The notes under the pieces are model-generated. The model was not told the origin of the DNA. It saw nothing but the letters and a program-made list of their open reading frames with translations, and did no database searches. Source: a virus. Taken from it: 64,000 nucleotides of DNA. Every line of letters begins with the position of its first letter. Within the stretch, counting starts at the first letter, position 1. Below are positions 51,137 to 59,465 of the stretch, one piece after another. The stretch lies in IMG/VR virus record IMGVR_UViG_3300047557_002442, positions 1-64,000 of that record. One strand, written 5' to 3'. The position numbers and the translations under genes were made by a program.

Positions 51137-51145
51137 ATTATACCA
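51137..51145 (-). promoter_or_regulatory. Extended -10 promoter candidate for the holin gene
   Basis: Minus strand TGGTATAAT (51145-51137), about 19 bases before ATG 51118; no good -35, so confidence is low. Confidence 0.35.
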
Positions 51146-51383
51146 CACTTGCTGCTGTTATTAGCCCATTTAAGACTTCATTGAGCAATTGTTTTTCCGC
51201 TGCAGCTGCAGCATTATCTGCAATTACTTCTTGGGATTTCAAGTCTTTCAATAGTTCTACATATTCGGGCTGGGACATTAAACCAGCCTCATATAATGTT
51301 TTATACTTATCTGCCTTGTCGGCCAGTCCTTTTACGTATTCACTACTTACATCTGAGAATTCTGATAGAAATTGTTTACTCAT
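51138..51383 (-). CDS. 81-aa helical hypothetical protein
   Basis: MSKQFLSEFSDVSSEYVKGL, then Ala-rich NAAAAAEKQLLNEVLNGLIT. Entirely helical, no signal or membrane segment, one Tyr-rich patch. Overlaps the lipoprotein gene by four bases. May be a structural or regulatory partner; not recognised. Confidence 0.55.
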   Translation of the reverse strand: MSKQFLSEFSDVSSEYVKGLADKADKYKTLYEAGLMSQPEYVELLKDLKSQEVIADNAAAAAEKQLLNEVLNGLITAASVV

Positions 51384-51763
51384 TTTGGTTTCCTTACTAC
51401 ACTATATTGAATAGCTTTGGCGGAATCATGAATGGTTCTGAGCTTAATCTTGCAATACTCCTCACTCACGGGTTCACCACTAGCATATCTACTTTTGAGA
51501 CCTTTTGTTATCTCAACCAAAGACTTTGCCATGTTGACAGTTTCATCATTATATGGTGTTACTGAGTCATAATTATAAAATTCAACAGATTGAATATACA
51601 ATTCACTGGATATAACAATCATTGAGTCTTTTTGTTCACAGTCAGCCAACTCAGCAGTTGTTCTAATTTTATTCACAAGCATGTGCTCAGTATCATTATA
51701 TCTTGCCATGTTTAGTATTGAGCAGCCTGTTAATAACAATGCCATTAAGGTTATTCTAATCAC
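51380..51763 (-). CDS. Small lipoprotein
   Basis: 127 aa with lipoprotein signal MIRITLMALLLTGC (lipobox LLTGC, Cys 14). The mature part is helical with two further Cys (ADCEQKD, EEYCKIKL). Anchored in the inner or outer membrane. It may act in superinfection exclusion or lysis; no family is recognised. Confidence 0.65.
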   Translation of the reverse strand: MIRITLMALLLTGCSILNMARYNDTEHMLVNKIRTTAELADCEQKDSMIVISSELYIQSVEFYNYDSVTPYNDETVNMAKSLVEITKGLKSRYASGEPVSEEYCKIKLRTIHDSAKAIQYSVVRKPK

Positions 51764-52287
51764 TTTGGTGGACTCCTTCTCTCAATAGTCTTCATTAAAT
51801 TAAATTTGTTTTTACGTCGCTTGATAATACCAGGAGGTTCACCCTGAGCTCCAACACCAACCCCTGCTATCTTGCCACCACTTACGACGTTAGCAGGACC
51901 CGCAGCTTCACCTTCCTCATTTAGTTGCCTTTGCACCAAATGAATATAGTTTGGTAACATGTTTTCAACAACCAAAAACATCTCATCATCATCAAGATCC
52001 CTTAGGTAGGACTCTTCACGTAGCAACAAAAGAGCAGCAGCATAAGATGCTATTCTTGTCTTACCACCAGGTACTGTTCCTAGTAGTTTCTTTAGATTTG
52101 CAACAAGCCTGTCAAAGTATCTCCACGAATTCTTTTCTTCCATGGTTTTTAATGTTGAAGACTTTCTTAAAACCTTACCATTCTTATCAATGATACCATA
52201 TTTGTAGGCATCCCATTTTTCAAATGGAGTTGCAAGTCTCTTGATAAACTGATACGTAACAAACGTGTCAACTACTGGACCCGACAT
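51760..52287 (-). CDS. Conserved T4-like virion-cluster protein, 175 aa
   Basis: FVTYQFIKRLATPFEKWDAY, KYGIIDKNGKVLRKSSTLKT and WRYFDRLVANLKKLLGTVPG form a distinctive conserved core that I recall from many marine T4-like phages. The C-terminus is Gly-rich then basic (IIKRRKNKFNLMKTIERR). Overlaps neighbours by four bases and one base. The function is unknown. Confidence 0.6.
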   Translation of the reverse strand: MSGPVVDTFVTYQFIKRLATPFEKWDAYKYGIIDKNGKVLRKSSTLKTMEEKNSWRYFDRLVANLKKLLGTVPGGKTRIASYAAALLLLREESYLRDLDDDEMFLVVENMLPNYIHLVQRQLNEEGEAAGPANVVSGGKIAGVGVGAQGEPPGIIKRRKNKFNLMKTIERRSPPK

Positions 52288-52682
52288 TATATTTTCCTTA
52301 GTGCCTGTACAATTCCTTCATCCAACGGGATGTCTGATACACTTATGTTCTTACCATCTATTCCAATGTTATATACAAAATCTGGACAATAGTTTAGTAA
52401 AACAAGAAATGGAATTAAGTACGAGTAATATTTGTTTAATTTAAAAAATAACATCCGTGTTGTTGCTGGAACACCAAATGTATTATATAAAATTATTATA
52501 TGGTTAAGGATGAGTCTCTCTTTGAGATCACCCTCTTCCTCATATCTACTAAACAACCTTTTTATATACTTGAACCTATTAAGGTCCTCATAAAATTCTA
52601 GCGTACTAAAACATGATGGGTTGTCATAATTCTTAGCCGCATATAATAAAAAGTTTGTTTCATCAAGTTTATCGCTGTGCAT
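52287..52682 (-). CDS. Conserved T4-like virion-cluster protein, 131 aa
   Basis: ETNFLLYAAKNYDNPSCFST, LEFYEDLNRFKYIKRLFSRY, EEEGDLKERLILNHIIILYN and FKLNKYYSYLIPFLVLLNYC. Helical, conserved, as I recall, next to the 175-aa gene in T4-like phages; function unknown. Confidence 0.6.
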   Translation of the reverse strand: MHSDKLDETNFLLYAAKNYDNPSCFSTLEFYEDLNRFKYIKRLFSRYEEEGDLKERLILNHIIILYNTFGVPATTRMLFFKLNKYYSYLIPFLVLLNYCPDFVYNIGIDGKNISVSDIPLDEGIVQALRKI

Positions 52683-52688
52683 TATATA

Positions 52689-53048
52689 CTACCAAGTTTC
52701 GAGCAGAGCCCTCTTCCATGTATTTGTCGACACACAAACATACACATACGTGTTACCAAATCTAACTTCACCTGTTGTACCATTTGCACTGGCACTTGCT
52801 GGTATATTGTTTAGATTAGCAACAGATACTTTTGTTGATATGGTCAACGTGTCAATCGTAGCTGTATTGGATACTGTTACTGCATGTTTCAATCCAACTG
52901 GCGTTGATACATTAGCGAAAAAATTTGATACAGTTACTTTTTTGTTACTCGGGCTAGTGTTGGGGCTATCTACTACCATGAGTAGATCGTCCCCAGACAC
53001 ACTCGTGAGCCCTTGTAAATCAGTAATTTTTTTAGCTTGCGTAGCCAT
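52689..53048 (-). CDS. 119-aa fibre-like structural protein
   Basis: MATQAKKITDLQGLTSVSGD, then LLMVVDSPNTSPSNKKVTVS. An ITDL...DLLMVVD start followed by low-complexity beta sequence (VTVSNTATIDTLTISTKVSV) and a C-terminal GEVRFGNTYVYVCVSTNTWK is typical of short fibre or decoration proteins. Likely on the virion; role inferred from composition. Confidence 0.55.
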   Translation of the reverse strand: MATQAKKITDLQGLTSVSGDDLLMVVDSPNTSPSNKKVTVSNFFANVSTPVGLKHAVTVSNTATIDTLTISTKVSVANLNNIPASASANGTTGEVRFGNTYVYVCVSTNTWKRALLETW

Positions 53049-53050
53049 TA

Positions 53051-53887
53051 TTATGCGTCAGGTAATACATCGTCATCGGAGCCATCTGTACTAATAGAAC
53101 CCATAGCAACCAGAGTTTCGTATTGTACACGACCAGCACGGCCACCAGAACCAACAGTACGCAACACCCAACCAGCGTGTGCTACACCTTTGTTCTGAGC
53201 ACCACCTACTACAGCAACACCAGTAGCTGTTTCACCAGTTAATGTATGACCAGTTTCACTGACACTTGCTGTTAAATCTATTACGTCACCAGAAGGTGTA
53301 GCAGCTAGTTTGATAGTTGTTGAGTTGGCAGCAACTACATAATATTTAACACCTGATGTTAGACCTCCAACAACAGTATTACCAGCAGCAACAGTATATG
53401 TTAGTGCATCCCCTACCTGAAACTTAGTATTTGCAGTTGTCAGAGCAATAGTATCATTTGTATTTGAAACGGCACTCAAAGCATTAAATGTGATGCCTGT
53501 TGGTGCTGCAATTGCTACCGTTGGATTTGTTTCATAGCTAGATCCAGCAGCAGTAATATTCAGAAGTGTAATTTTACCTGTAGATAGATTAGCAAACGCA
53601 TTAGCTGTTGCTGATGCACCACCGCCACCACTGATTGTTACAGTAGCATTGCCTGTATATCCAGAGCCAGCTGATGTAATAATCAACTGCGCTACGTTAC
53701 CAGAACCAACGGCATCTTCTGTTGGGTCTACAGCAAACATACCTGTTGTGACATTGGTAATAAATGCATCTGGTGTTGTGTTATCGTATAGGTTATCTCT
53801 ATTTGTTGTATTTGGTGCCAACTTTACACTTGTTGGAGCCCAAAGCACGCTGTTAGAAGCAGCGTCTGATTTTCCCCATTGAGACAT
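53051..53887 (-). CDS. Virion structural protein, 278 aa
   Basis: MSQWGKSDAASNSVLWAPTS, VKLAPNTTNRDNLY is a conserved start in marine T4-like structural proteins. The middle has the GSGYTGNATVTISGGGGAS module also seen in the gp7-position protein; the C-terminus is HAGWVLRTVGSGGRAGRVQY, ETLVAMGSISTDGSDDDVLP. SD AAGGAG. Probably a capsid-associated or fibre protein. Confidence 0.65.
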   Translation of the reverse strand: MSQWGKSDAASNSVLWAPTSVKLAPNTTNRDNLYDNTTPDAFITNVTTGMFAVDPTEDAVGSGNVAQLIITSAGSGYTGNATVTISGGGGASATANAFANLSTGKITLLNITAAGSSYETNPTVAIAAPTGITFNALSAVSNTNDTIALTTANTKFQVGDALTYTVAAGNTVVGGLTSGVKYYVVAANSTTIKLAATPSGDVIDLTASVSETGHTLTGETATGVAVVGGAQNKGVAHAGWVLRTVGSGGRAGRVQYETLVAMGSISTDGSDDDVLPDA

Positions 53888-53925
53888 TTGTCTTTCTCCT
53901 TAATTTGTACTTTTATATTTAGTTG

Positions 53926-54636
53926 TTATAAAACTTTGTGAACAGACATTAAATGCTCGTGAGACTGCGCAATATGATCATGAACCTTAGCACGATCAGC
54001 TGGTTTCAATTTGTCTGTTGCTGTCATTACTTTATGTGCAACATCATGTGGCACAAAGTGTGTTTTACCATTAGCAAACTTGACATCAGCACCACCTTTT
54101 TCATGTTTCATATCAGTTGCGACTTTTAACTGTACCGCAATGTGCTTGTCAGGTTCTGACTGAAGGTGCGGACTTTCTGGTCTATCTGGACCTTTGTCAT
54201 CCTCTTCTTCGTCATCATCTTCAGACTTCTTAGCTGCTGGAGCTGGAGTCTTTCTTGGACGGCCACGAGCTTCATCAAGAATTCTTTTCAGTAACTCATT
54301 GCCTTCTTTAATGTGTTTAATTTTGCTACCCATTTCAGCAGCGTCATCAAGTTCTGTATCTGTAAGGTGTTCACCAACCTTGATACCATGAGCAAGATTT
54401 TTGCCAACTTGATGTACCTTGTACATTGGCTTACCATCTTTTTTAACTTGGCTAACATGTAATGCATCTGGATGCAATGCTTCATTCATACTCTTCTCTT
54501 TTTTCAAACGATCCACGACTGACTTGAGACCCTGCTTAGCTAGGTGTTTTGCAGAAGAATATCCCTGACCATACTTACCAGCCTTAGCAATTGGGTCTCT
54601 TGGTTTATCTGGTGTAAAAGGTGGTTTCTTATCCAT
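53926..54636 (-). CDS. Head-cluster protein with AT-hook
   Basis: 236 aa. A Lys/Pro start (MDKKPPFTPDKPRDPIAKAG) leads to a helical His-rich part, then ARGRPRKTPAPAAKK, an AT-hook (GRPRK) likely to bind AT-rich DNA, followed by an acidic linker (DDDEEEDDK) and a His-rich C-terminal helical domain. It lies in the block of putative packaged proteins. It may be a prohead core or internal DNA-binding protein; inference. Confidence 0.55.
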   Translation of the reverse strand: MDKKPPFTPDKPRDPIAKAGKYGQGYSSAKHLAKQGLKSVVDRLKKEKSMNEALHPDALHVSQVKKDGKPMYKVHQVGKNLAHGIKVGEHLTDTELDDAAEMGSKIKHIKEGNELLKRILDEARGRPRKTPAPAAKKSEDDDEEEDDKGPDRPESPHLQSEPDKHIAVQLKVATDMKHEKGGADVKFANGKTHFVPHDVAHKVMTATDKLKPADRAKVHDHIAQSHEHLMSVHKVL

Positions 54637-54637
54637 A

Positions 54638-55132
54638 TTACATGCCTTTCTTTTTCTTATGATTCATGTGCATTTCAGATACTAAAACTTCAAGTTCTGT
54701 TATTGGAACACGCTTCTCAATACCATGCTCAAACATAACATCATACCATTCAATCAAACCATCTGCATTTGGTGTAGCGTGTTGGCTATGTAAGGTTTTA
54801 CCTTCACCAAGTCTTGAGTGTTTAACGTGAACAGCACAACAATGTTGCCCTGGGGTGTCACGTTCTTCGGCTTTTTTCATATGCATAGCTTCTTTAACAT
54901 CTGACTCTTCTTTTGATACTTTCTTGCCAGCTCGAAGTTTTGCAAAGTCCTCTGCATCAATTTTGTTTGGATCACCTGCCATAGCAGCGATTTTCTTTTG
55001 TTTTGCGGAAAGAACTTTTTCAGCAACCATACGGTCAACTTTTTTCTGTTCTTCTACATAGTCTTGAATGCTGTTACCTACTACACCCTTCACAGCGTCC
55101 ATCAGACCTTTACTTACATTAAATAATGCCAT
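54638..55132 (-). CDS. Head-cluster protein with CC...H motif
   Basis: 164 aa from ATG 55132 (MALFNVSKGLMDAVKGVVGN). Helical N-terminal half rich in Lys/Glu (scaffold-like), then a conserved module HCCAVHVKHSRLGEGKTLHS, QHATPNADGLIEWYDVMFEH and a His/Lys tail (MHMNHKKKKGM). The module recurs, as I recall, in marine T4-like phages without a known role. SD AGGAG. Confidence 0.55.
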   Translation of the reverse strand: MALFNVSKGLMDAVKGVVGNSIQDYVEEQKKVDRMVAEKVLSAKQKKIAAMAGDPNKIDAEDFAKLRAGKKVSKEESDVKEAMHMKKAEERDTPGQHCCAVHVKHSRLGEGKTLHSQHATPNADGLIEWYDVMFEHGIEKRVPITELEVLVSEMHMNHKKKKGM

Positions 55133-55142
55133 TTTACTTCTC

Positions 55143-55757
55143 CTAGTCGTTGTCAATTATCTTTAATTTTCTTTGTGCTTTTAAATTTCTCGACAACGCG
55201 TAACGGCTGTTGTCTATATCTTTATCATGCTCTGTTGTTTTTGTATATGATGGTACTAAGAATCTCTTCATTGCTTTCTGGAGGTCAAACTTCTGTGCAT
55301 CAAAAATATTTCCTTCAGTATCAAGATGCTTAGTAATTCTACCCAACACCCCATCCAAGAAATCAAACTTCTCTAACATCTTTGCATTAGCAGCATGTAG
55401 TTTGATTCGTTTGATATAATTTTGTGCATCAGTAATGTCAAGAGGCTCAGCTCTTTCTTTTGAATCAACCTTCTCAACAAGAGCAAACAGTTGATCTAAA
55501 ACAATAGCAGCTTTTTCCATCTCATTAACATTTATGTCTTTTGGTAGATCAACAAATAACTTTTGTGCTTGTGGACTTACCTCAAAATGTTTCGTACGGT
55601 ATGTACCAACAGATATTTGATCATTCTCATCTGTCTCAACATCAATACGTTGTTCAATCATTGTCTTAATGATTGCTGTCTTTAGTGATTCGTACTGGCT
55701 TTGAGGTTTCACTCGACCAGTCATTAAGTCTTTAATTATATTTTCTACTGATCTCAT
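55143..55757 (-). CDS. Head-cluster protein, 204 aa, helical
   Basis: Starts at ATG 55757 (MRSVENIIKDLMTGRVKPQS), overlapping the Dps-like stop (TAATG type). Long amphipathic helices (MEKAAIVLDQLFALVEKVDS, NYIKRIKLHAANAKMLEKFD) and a basic C-terminus (LSRNLKAQRKLKIIDND). Not recognised. Probably a capsid core or connector-associated protein from context. Confidence 0.5.
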   Translation of the reverse strand: MRSVENIIKDLMTGRVKPQSQYESLKTAIIKTMIEQRIDVETDENDQISVGTYRTKHFEVSPQAQKLFVDLPKDINVNEMEKAAIVLDQLFALVEKVDSKERAEPLDITDAQNYIKRIKLHAANAKMLEKFDFLDGVLGRITKHLDTEGNIFDAQKFDLQKAMKRFLVPSYTKTTEHDKDIDNSRYALSRNLKAQRKLKIIDND

Positions 55758-56200
55758 TATTGACCTTTCAGAACAGATTTGAGCATCCACTCATGTTTCT
55801 TGTGAGCTTCAATTCTGGCTTGCAAGAAATTTGACAGTCCAATTTGACTATATCTTTCGGCCATATTATAAAGCTCTAACAACTTTGTTTGATAGATGTT
55901 GTTGTTAGCTAACAAATCTCTATACATTGTAATAGGATCAGCTGGCATTGCTGGTGTTTCTGATAAATCAGACAACTCATCAAATCTCTTCAATGTAGAT
56001 GAAGTGTAGGCACCGAGTTGACGCACATGTTCAGCTAATGGATCAACAGAACCATAAACATCTGCATAAAACTCCCCAAAGAATTCATGGTCCTGTGGAA
56101 AATTTCTACCTTCCACATTCCAGTGGTAAACATTCGCCTTAAAATATAATTCAAATGTGGTTGCAAGTAACTTTTGCGTTTGATTAATTAGTTCTTCCAT
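55757..56200 (-). CDS. dps: Dps-like ferritin-fold protein
   Basis: 147 aa, slightly shorter than Dps (167). KANVYHWNVEGRNFPQDHEF, FGEFYADVYGSVDPLAEHVR and QLGAY hold the Dps ferroxidase residues: His in YHWN, His in DHEFF, Asp in VDPLAEH and Glu in AEHVRQLG. Dps dodecamers bind DNA and oxidise Fe(II) with peroxide, protecting DNA. The gene lies within the head cluster, so virion packaging or protection of phage DNA is possible. It overlaps neighbours by one base. Confidence 0.8.
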   Translation of the reverse strand: MEELINQTQKLLATTFELYFKANVYHWNVEGRNFPQDHEFFGEFYADVYGSVDPLAEHVRQLGAYTSSTLKRFDELSDLSETPAMPADPITMYRDLLANNNIYQTKLLELYNMAERYSQIGLSNFLQARIEAHKKHEWMLKSVLKGQ

Positions 56201-56619
56201 TATACATCCTTGTTATCTAACGGCCCATTTGTAAGCCATGCATCACAGGTTCTTGAACCTGCACATTTAAAATGAAAGAGTGTGCAGTAACCTAAATTTG
56301 CTAGTTTGACCGTTTCTTCGGCACCACCATCTTCTTTCTCACCCTGCTTTATACCATCTGACATACATTTAATCATTTCATCAGAAACATTAAAGGCAGC
56401 ACAGTTATGACATCTTGCTGTCTTTGCATACTCAACTGGTACATTCCACATCTTCGCTTTTGCCTTCCAAAACTCATTTGATGGTTCCATTGGATTGAGT
56501 GGTCCATATCCATATTCATCTATTGCATGTTGTCTATTTTTAAGATTCACGTGTATATCATATGTTGCTATTGGGCAACTTGTTTTTTTCTCGAAAATGT
56601 ATTGCTTGAATGTCTTCAT
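56200..56619 (-). CDS. Cys-rich protein with capsid-targeting-like N-terminus
   Basis: 139 aa from ATG 56619. The start MKTFKQYIFE matches the T4 internal-protein targeting pattern MKTYQEFIAE, with I-F-E as a possible gp21 cleavage site. The rest has about seven Cys (SCPIATYD, RCHNCAAFN, KCMSDG, GYCTLFHFKCAGSRTCDAW), suggesting an Fe-S or metal site. Conserved core EYGYGPLNPMEPSNEFWKAK. Probably packaged in the head; function unknown. Confidence 0.6.
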   Translation of the reverse strand: MKTFKQYIFEKKTSCPIATYDIHVNLKNRQHAIDEYGYGPLNPMEPSNEFWKAKAKMWNVPVEYAKTARCHNCAAFNVSDEMIKCMSDGIKQGEKEDGGAEETVKLANLGYCTLFHFKCAGSRTCDAWLTNGPLDNKDV

Positions 56620-58769
56620 TAGCAATTCCACTTTCTTAAGGCTTTATTGATTCTTGAATCTGGATCTTTGGCTGTCTTAGCTGACGTCAATCTTTTCTTC
56701 ATTCCACTCATACGAGCACAGAATGATTTACGGCGCTTAGCTGCTTTACTATCAGGATCTAATTTAGATGGCTTTGTTGTTACAGCCATTGATAGTTTTG
56801 AACCAGGATTCTCTTTACGGTATGAAGCAATTCCTTTACGGTTTAGACCACCTTCTGGATTCTTACCAGCTTTACGCTGCCATGCTGGTGTCTTACCCTC
56901 GTCAAGATCAGCTTCCTCTTTCAAAGCATTGTCGACATAGTCATTAACATGCTTTTGTGCAGCTTCATGACTAATGTTGTGTTGTTTTGCAAGCTTCTTA
57001 GCTACCTGTACTGTTTTATTACCTAGATGTTCGCTACCACCTATCTTTTTATAAGAAGCTACGTGTTTACCTAGATGTTGTTCAATGTCGGCATGCAACT
57101 CTGCCATCTTACCTTCATCTAATAGAAGGTCCTGAATTTGTTCATGCAAGTCAGAATCCATTTCAAAAGCCTTGCCACCAGATACAAACGAATTGACTCT
57201 AGCAAAAGCCCATTGCTGAGCTGTTTGTGTTGTATAATCTATTTTGTTCCAGTCAGCAATGCCTCTTTGGTAGACCTCTGCTAGCACATCATAAGGAACA
57301 CCTGTCTTAAATGACTTGAACTTTAAGGAAGTTTCTGCCGACTCTGAAATAGTTGCATTTTCTACCATTTCAACTATTGCATTGAATTGTTCAAAAGAAA
57401 GGTTTTTATTTTCTTTCTTTTCATCCTTTTTCTTCTCAGGCTCAGGCTTCTTAACTTGTGGTTGGTCAAAGGATACATTCTTCCAGCGCTCAATATTACC
57501 TAACGCTGTTGCTAGGATCTTATGTGAGCGTGATTCCTCAACATCTACCTCTTCTGTCTTTGTACCCCAGTTTTTAGCACCTGCTTTTCTACATTTTACT
57601 AAAGCACCAGAGGCATATGCACTAGGCCAAATCTTGTAACGAGATTTAACTTTATGATAACATGCATCTTTTTCTTCTGTAGCTACGTTGATAGCAGAAC
57701 CGCTTCTTTCTGGATTGGGATCCTGTCTACGTTTACGTTGAGCTGCCGCTGCTCGATCTTCTTTATCCATTGCACGTGCTTTAGCTAAAGGTAAACATTT
57801 TGGTTTACCTTCACCTTCTTCTCTTGCACATTGACCCTTAATGTTACCTTTAGTATCCATTCTTACCCACTTGTCTTGAAACCATTGTCTTATGTTTTCG
57901 TTCAGATCATGGTCCAACTCTTCATGAGCTTTGTCATGTATACCTTTGTGAGTCTTATGAATACTCGTATTCATTTTCTTCAAGTAACTCAAGCGCTTAG
58001 AGCGCTCTGACTCTACCTTTTGTTTATCATATGTTAGCTGTTCTGCAAATACAGCAAACGGCTCATTAACATCTTCCTTGACGGACTTGATGTGGCCTAT
58101 GATCTCATTGGCATGTGGGTGTAATGCTTTTGGTAAACCAGCTTTAAAATGTTCGTGCTCACCAGCTCTTGCATGAGCTCGCATCTTTGTACCAGACATT
58201 CCAGAAACACCTTCAGCATCTGGATCTCTTTCACCTGAGGACACAACCTTGATAGATTTGAAGTTGTAATGGCCTTCTTTGCCGTTATATTGTTTGAGTT
58301 TATCTTCATAATCCTTAGCACGATCACTACCAGCAACCATTACCAAATGTTTGTGTCCAGCATCATGAAGTTTCTTAGCTGCATGTAAGAAGTTGGGCTC
58401 CTCTTTGGAAGATCCGTGAATATTGACCCCATGAGGTTCAGCTACTTTCTTTAAGTAGTTAAGTTTGTGTTTTTGTGGGAGTGGATTACTAGATGTACCT
58501 TCAGAGTGACTTGCAAAAACATGAGCACTACCGTTGTGTTGTTTTGCTGTCTGATGTACTGTATGAATTAGTTTTTCGTGGCCAGTCGTTGGTGGATTGA
58601 ATCTACCAAAAGCCATCACAGCTGTGGATTCTTTTTCTTCTCTAACAAATGCTTTATCTTGGTCATCTTTAGGATTGATAATAATCTCATCCTTATTACC
58701 TGCAGATAGCTTTCTGTTAAGTTTCTTGCCCGCTTGAGGCATCTTTTGTGTCAATTGATCTAATGGCAT
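56619..58769 (-). CDS. Multidomain protein: nucleotidyltransferase-like, DUF5872-like, DUF6321-like
   Basis: 716 aa. Residues about 48-210: MAFGRFNPPTTGHEKLIHTV with a G-R-F-N-P-P-x-x-G-H motif, MVAGSDRAKDYEDKL and SGMSGTKMRAHARAGEH, an adenylyl/cytidylyltransferase-type domain like NMN adenylyltransferase. About 290-405: IRQWFQDKWVRMDTKGNIKG, KPKCLPLAKARAM and YKIWPSAYASGALVKCRKAG, DUF5872-like. Last 95: GKTPAWQRKAGKNPEGGLNR, RRKSFCARMSGMKKRL and SRINKALRKWNC, DUF6321-like. Both DUF names are recalled. Possibly an ejected modifying enzyme; role not established. Confidence 0.6.
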   Translation of the reverse strand: MPLDQLTQKMPQAGKKLNRKLSAGNKDEIIINPKDDQDKAFVREEKESTAVMAFGRFNPPTTGHEKLIHTVHQTAKQHNGSAHVFASHSEGTSSNPLPQKHKLNYLKKVAEPHGVNIHGSSKEEPNFLHAAKKLHDAGHKHLVMVAGSDRAKDYEDKLKQYNGKEGHYNFKSIKVVSSGERDPDAEGVSGMSGTKMRAHARAGEHEHFKAGLPKALHPHANEIIGHIKSVKEDVNEPFAVFAEQLTYDKQKVESERSKRLSYLKKMNTSIHKTHKGIHDKAHEELDHDLNENIRQWFQDKWVRMDTKGNIKGQCAREEGEGKPKCLPLAKARAMDKEDRAAAAQRKRRQDPNPERSGSAINVATEEKDACYHKVKSRYKIWPSAYASGALVKCRKAGAKNWGTKTEEVDVEESRSHKILATALGNIERWKNVSFDQPQVKKPEPEKKKDEKKENKNLSFEQFNAIVEMVENATISESAETSLKFKSFKTGVPYDVLAEVYQRGIADWNKIDYTTQTAQQWAFARVNSFVSGGKAFEMDSDLHEQIQDLLLDEGKMAELHADIEQHLGKHVASYKKIGGSEHLGNKTVQVAKKLAKQHNISHEAAQKHVNDYVDNALKEEADLDEGKTPAWQRKAGKNPEGGLNRKGIASYRKENPGSKLSMAVTTKPSKLDPDSKAAKRRKSFCARMSGMKKRLTSAKTAKDPDSRINKALRKWNC

Positions 58770-58823
58770 AGATTTTCCTTTAATTATCAGGTTTGTCGTA
58801 ACCTAACTGATATTATATAAGGT

Positions 58824-58831
58824 TATTTATA
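58824..58831 (-). promoter_or_regulatory. T4-like late promoter
   Basis: TATAAATA on the minus strand (plus TATTTATA), 55 bases before ATG 58769, in the short gap after the HAD gene. Confidence 0.6.
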
Positions 58832-58838
58832 ATATTTA

Positions 58839-59465
58839 TTATTCAGGTTTGTATTTTTTGGTAGATCCGTCAGGCTGCACATGATAGGCATGGAAGTTGA
58901 CGTTTGGGTGTTGTTCTTTCATTTTCAAGAAGTGATGTAAGTTTGTTTTACTATCATCATACATATGAACGGAATGAACATTACCCTTTTTGACATAGTC
59001 TGATATGATTTTTGTTTTTTTGTGTGCAGGTTGTTCATTGCCTGGAATGTTGCCCGCTCTGTGAACATGAATGTTATCTACATCAACACCGTGTTTTTTG
59101 AATGTATCTAAGAATTTGTGTTTGTTGTCAAAGTCAGCACGTGCTGTATTCATGATTACTTTTGAACTCGATCCCACTTTTGATTTGATATTTTGATGAA
59201 TAGCTTTCATCTTGTTCAACATCTTTGGAATAGGTTTTGATTCTTTTGCAAATTTATCAGCTGATCTGAATTCGCTGTAGTCATAACTATGTCCAGATGG
59301 TAGCTTATGGTCATTATACTCTTGATTGGAAAGTTTTTGAACAGTTTGTCCATGTTTATTTTTTACATGGATTTGTGCATTAGTATGAAATAAAGTATCA
59401 TCCACATCAAATACATGTAGACTACCTTTACTTTCTTCTATTAAATAATCTTTGAATGATTTCAT
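58839..59465 (-). CDS. HAD-fold phosphatase-like protein with capsid-targeting-like N-terminus
   Basis: 208 aa from ATG 59465. MKSFKDYLIEESKGSLHVFD: the first ten residues match MK-x-F-x-x-(Y/F)-(I/L)-x-E, with L-I-E as a possible cleavage site. Then the HAD motif I FDVDDTLF (D-x-D-x-T), motif II-like KVIMNTARADFDNKHKF and acidic motif IV VHMYDDSKTNLHHF. Family members hydrolyse phosphate esters; T4 PseT uses such a fold for 3'-phosphatase. His/Lys-rich. Linked by TAATG overlap to the 435-aa gene. Confidence 0.65.
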   Translation of the reverse strand: MKSFKDYLIEESKGSLHVFDVDDTLFHTNAQIHVKNKHGQTVQKLSNQEYNDHKLPSGHSYDYSEFRSADKFAKESKPIPKMLNKMKAIHQNIKSKVGSSSKVIMNTARADFDNKHKFLDTFKKHGVDVDNIHVHRAGNIPGNEQPAHKKTKIISDYVKKGNVHSVHMYDDSKTNLHHFLKMKEQHPNVNFHAYHVQPDGSTKKYKPE

